Assembly: GCF_000010805.1 (NCBI RefSeq)
Contig: NC_012522.1
Location: forward strand, 5,084,001 to 5,148,000
Reading direction: 5' to 3'
Length of the DNA stretch: 64,000 nucleotides
Source of the DNA: Rhodococcus opacus B4
GTDB lineage: Bacteria; Actinomycetota; Actinomycetes; Mycobacteriales; Mycobacteriaceae
Below the pieces are notes generated by a model. That model saw only the letters and a list, made by a program, of their open reading frames with translations. It was not told the DNA's origin and made no database searches. This document shows positions 61,975-64,000 of this stretch, piece after piece. The translations under genes were made by a program, and so were the position numbers. Position 1 is the stretch's first letter. Each line of letters opens with the position of its first letter.

Positions 61975-62922
61975 ATGCGACGGGGGAATTGGGGTCAGCG
62001 GCCGGAGTTGTTCGATCAGGTAGGGGTGGCCGGCGTCGTCCGGACGTCGGAACTCGAACGCCTCGGGTTGGCTCGATCGACGATCTCGGCGCGGTGTCGG
62101 TCGGGTGGACCGTGGCAGCGCCTCCTACCGGGAATCGTGCTTCTCCAGAACGGGCAGCCGTCGTTCCAGCACAGAGTGCTCGCAGCGCTTCTGTTCTGCG
62201 GCAGGAACTCGCTTGTCACGGGACGTTCGGCCCTGCGATGTCACGGCTTCGGGAGCTATTCCGGTGACGTGGATGTTCTCGTCGCGGTCGATCGTCGGGT
62301 GCAATCCACAGGCTTCGTCAAGGTCGAGCGCACGTCGCGCATGCCTGAGGCCCAGTTGCGCGGAAATATCGCCTGCGCACCGTTGCCGAGGGCCCTACTC
62401 GACGCCGCGCGGAGGTGCACGACGCTGGACGCGGCGCGCGCGACGATCGCGGAAGTCGTCCAGCGCGGAGCGGTCACGGCGGAAGAACTCGCCGTCGAAC
62501 TCGACGCAGGAAGTGGTCGTGGATCAGCCCTCCCGCGAATCGTCCTGCGGGAAATGAAGGCCAACGTTCACTCGGTCGCCGAGGCCAGCGCCCGCCGGTT
62601 GTGGCTGCGCAGTGGACTTCCCGAGATGGTGTTCAACAGGAAGATCGTCGACACCGACGGACGATTCATTGCGATGCCGGACGGGTGGATCGACGAGGTC
62701 GCGCTCGCGTGGGACATCGATTCGCTCGACTGGCACCTCGCACCTCAGCAGTACAAGCACACCGTGGAGCGGCGGACGCGCATGCAGAACGCCGGCATCA
62801 TCGTGCTGCCGACCTTGCCGAGCGCTGTCCGCGACAAGCCCGCGCAGGTCATCGCCGACCTGAGGGCTCACTTCGAACTCGCCGCGTCGCGTCCGCGGCC
62901 GGGCGTTCGGATGTTGCCCTAG
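61975..62922 (+). CDS. AbiEi/DUF559-like protein (winged-HTH plus nuclease-like domain)
   Basis: The 315-residue protein has an N-terminal winged-helix-like part: VAGVVRTSELERLGLARSTI, CRSGGPWQRLLPGIVLLQNG, as in the AbiEi antitoxin-like N-terminus. Its C-terminal part (ARRLWLRSGLPEMVFNRKIV, PDGWIDEVALAWDIDSLDWH, RRTRMQNAGIIVLPTLPSAV) resembles DUF559/Vsr-like nuclease folds with acidic residues in DEVALAWDID. Proteins of this type are common, often single, in Rhodococcus and relatives, and their role is unknown. No toxin gene lies beside it. It is bracketed by two palindromic repeats and lies inside the sterol cluster. The ATG at 61975 is a choice; no clear ribosome-binding site. Confidence 0.7.
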   Translation: MRRGNWGQRPELFDQVGVAGVVRTSELERLGLARSTISARCRSGGPWQRLLPGIVLLQNGQPSFQHRVLAALLFCGRNSLVTGRSALRCHGFGSYSGDVDVLVAVDRRVQSTGFVKVERTSRMPEAQLRGNIACAPLPRALLDAARRCTTLDAARATIAEVVQRGAVTAEELAVELDAGSGRGSALPRIVLREMKANVHSVAEASARRLWLRSGLPEMVFNRKIVDTDGRFIAMPDGWIDEVALAWDIDSLDWHLAPQQYKHTVERRTRMQNAGIIVLPTLPSAVRDKPAQVIADLRAHFELAASRPRPGVRMLP

Positions 62923-62939
62923 CCGCCCCGCCGCCCGTG

Positions 62940-62990
62940 GGACGAACGGGACGTTCGTTCGATCTAACGCAACGAGCGTCCCGTTCGTCC
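62940..62990. repeat. 51-bp palindromic repeat, family R, copy 5, inverted loop
   Basis: The arms are as in the other copies, but the loop reads CGATCTAACGC, the reverse complement (with one change) of GCGTCAGATCG. This copy is therefore in the opposite orientation to copy 4. It lies 17 bp after the stop codon of the AbiEi-like gene. Confidence 0.9.
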
Positions 62991-63046
62991 GGACGGAGGG
63001 GGAGGGGGAGGGGCGGAGGGGCGGAGGGGCGGAGGGGCGGAGGGGA
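62991..63046. repeat. G-rich tandem repeat, 8-bp unit
   Basis: GGAGGGGC occurs four times in direct succession at 63007-63038, with partial copies either side. It abuts the palindromic repeat and stops 10 bp before the echA19 stop codon. It could form a G-quadruplex in the coding-strand-opposite DNA. Confidence 0.85.
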
Positions 63047-63055
63047 GCCGGCGGG

Positions 63056-63880
63056 TCAGCGACCCTCGAACTTCGGCGCGCGTTTTTCGGAGAAGGCGCG
63101 GGGGCCTTCCTTCGCGTCGGCGGACTTGAAGACCTCGGTGCCGAGGGCGGCGTCGATCTGGAAGGCCTCCTCCTCGTGCATGCCTTCGGTGTCGCGGATG
63201 GTCTTCAGGATGGCCTGGACGGCGAGGGGGCCGTTCGCGGCGATGAGGTCGGCGAGTTCGAGGGCCTTGTCGAGGGCCTGACCGTCGGGGACGACGTGCC
63301 CGATGAGGCCGATCTCCTTCGCCTCGCGGGCCTTGATGTGGCGTCCGGTGAGCAGGATGTCGGCGGCGACGGTGTACGGGATCTGCCGGACGAGGCGCAC
63401 GGCGGAGCCGCCGAGCGGGAAGAGTCCCCATTTTGCTTCGGACACACCGAATTTGGCGCTCTCGCCGGCGACGCGGATGTCGGTGCCCTGCAGGATCTCG
63501 GTGCCGCCGGCGATGGCGGGACCCTCGACCGCCGCGATGAGGGGTTTGGTGAGGCGCCGTCCCTTGAGCAGCGCCTCGATCTTCGACAGGTCCCAGCCAC
63601 CTCCGGAAAACGAGTCGCCCGGGTGCTGCGACGTCATGGCCTTGAGGTCGGCGCCCGCGCAGAAGGCACCGCCGGCGCCGGTGAGGATGGCGACCCGGAT
63701 GTCCGGGTCGGAGTCGACCTGATCCCACGCGTCCTTCATGATCGCCATCATTTCGCCGGACAGCGCGTTCTTTGCCTCGGGGCGGTTCATGGTGACGATC
63801 AGAACGTGCCCGCGTTTCTCGACGAGGCAGTGCGGCGACTGTGCCGAAATGTCGGATTTCTCGGTCGTTGTAGAGGACAC
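63056..63880 (-). CDS. echA19: enoyl-CoA hydratase of steroid side-chain degradation, EchA19-like
   Basis: The 274-residue crotonase-fold protein has [40 protein letters not shown] (oxyanion hole), [20 protein letters not shown] and the active-site region [18 protein letters not shown]. EchA19 (Rv3516) hydrates steroid-side-chain enoyl-CoAs. It faces fadD19 across an 80-bp divergent region with a KstR-like box, the same order as Rv3516/Rv3515c. I chose the GTG at 63880 with GGGAGA upstream; an ATG at 63943 would add 21 residues overlapping the operator. Confidence 0.9.
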   Translation of the reverse strand: MSSTTTEKSDISAQSPHCLVEKRGHVLIVTMNRPEAKNALSGEMMAIMKDAWDQVDSDPDIRVAILTGAGGAFCAGADLKAMTSQHPGDSFSGGGWDLSKIEALLKGRRLTKPLIAAVEGPAIAGGTEILQGTDIRVAGESAKFGVSEAKWGLFPLGGSAVRLVRQIPYTVAADILLTGRHIKAREAKEIGLIGHVVPDGQALDKALELADLIAANGPLAVQAILKTIRDTEGMHEEEAFQIDAALGTEVFKSADAKEGPRAFSEKRAPKFEGR

Positions 63881-63935
63881 TGAAGTCTCCCGAAGGGTGT
63901 GTGAGCTGGCTCTCAAATTAGGTCTTGCCAGAAAC

Positions 63936-63949
63936 GGTAACACGTTCTA
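63936..63949. promoter_or_regulatory. KstR-like box between echA19 and fadD19
   Basis: GGTAACACGTTCTA fits TnnAACnnGTTnnA at seven of eight fixed positions (first T is G). It lies 10 bp upstream of the fadD19 GTG and 56 bp upstream of the echA19 start. Confidence 0.65.
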
Positions 63950-63959
63950 CTTTGTTGAC

Positions 63960-64000
63960 GTGGCCCTTAATATCGCAGACCTCGTAGAGCACGCAATCGA
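63960..64000 (+). CDS. fadD19: steroid acyl-CoA synthetase FadD19, N-terminal fragment at window edge
   Basis: Only the first 13 codons are present: GTG then ALNIADLVEHAI. This matches the start of FadD19 (Rv3515c) and resembles the N-terminus of the acyl-CoA synthetase at 48812. The position divergent from echA19 across a KstR-like box agrees with M. tuberculosis. FadD19 activates the carboxylated side chain of C24-branched sterols. The rest of the gene lies beyond the window, so the call rests on 13 residues and synteny. Confidence 0.75.
   Translation, partial: MALNIADLVEHAI

Noticed and set aside
61975-62922. AbiEi-like gene as part of a type IV toxin-antitoxin pair
   Set aside because: There is no AbiEii-type nucleotidyltransferase gene adjacent, and the C-terminus looks nuclease-like, so a toxin-antitoxin system is not supported.

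Overview
The window is high-GC actinobacterial DNA, most likely from a Rhodococcus of the R. jostii / R. opacus type. The support is gene content: homologues of the Mycobacterium tuberculosis sterol-degradation genes Rv3515c-Rv3523, Rv3545c-Rv3553 and the CYP51 region Rv0762c-Rv0771 lie together here, with mycobacterial-type protein lengths, dense ATGA/GTGA stop-start overlaps and frequent GTG starts. The species guess is inference; the orthologue names come from protein motifs and gene order read by eye, not from a search. No rRNA, tRNA, CRISPR array, transposase or phage gene was seen.

Layout. 0-7 kb: the 5' part of a sodium:solute symporter divergent from a LysR regulator; an acyl-CoA dehydrogenase / CaiB CoA-transferase / IclR operon; a small secreted protein; a cold-shock protein; an alpha/beta hydrolase. 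7-18 kb: a histidine-utilisation module (hutU-hutI-hutG with an NCS1 permease), a large NAD-glutamate dehydrogenase and a HutC-like GntR regulator, but no hutH. 18-22.5 kb: a GT87 mannosyltransferase-like membrane protein, DUF2277, an AraC regulator and a beta-lactamase-fold esterase. 22.5-28 kb: the late steroid-ring (C and D ring) genes ipdC-ipdB-ipdA-echA20, divergent from two SDR genes across a perfect 18-bp palindrome. 28-32 kb: an F420/LLM oxidoreductase, then a glycosyltransferase / methyltransferase / toroid-protein operon behind a KstR-like box. 32-36 kb: a five-gene minus-strand oxidoreductase operon (aldA-like ALDH, SDR, beta-hydroxyacid dehydrogenase, carboxymuconolactone-decarboxylase-like, methyltransferase). 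36.6-40 kb: monomeric isocitrate dehydrogenase and a HAD phosphatase. 40-50 kb: a TetR / P450 divergent pair, then an eight-gene operon of TetR, CYP123-like, SDR, CYP51, ferredoxin, SnoaL-like, an unrecognised 417-aa protein and an acyl-CoA synthetase. 50-64 kb: core cholesterol side-chain genes (fadA5, cyp125, ltp3, ltp4, a tandem DUF35 protein, ksi-like, two LLM oxidoreductases, echA19, start of fadD19) with four KstR-like boxes, plus selO, a GNAT protein with a GyrA-like helical N-terminus, and an AbiEi-like gene bracketed by palindromic repeats.

How it fits together. Most of the right two thirds serves sterol catabolism: CYP125, FadD19, EchA19, Ltp3/4 and FadA5 act on the side chain, and EchA20/IpdAB/IpdC on the last rings. 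Boxes close to the KstR consensus TnnAACnnGTTnnA precede fadA5, cyp125, the DUF35-ltp operon / LLM pair and echA19/fadD19, and one lies before the glycosyltransferase operon. A different 19-bp operator (GTCCAGACACRTGTCCAGT) occurs at the TetR-CYP123-CYP51 operon and at the aldA-like operon, with a degenerate copy before the LLM gene at 28.0 kb. This suggests a separate regulon controlled by the TetR at 42.9 kb. Two families of short palindromic repeats (five and two copies) lie between genes, often touching stop codons.
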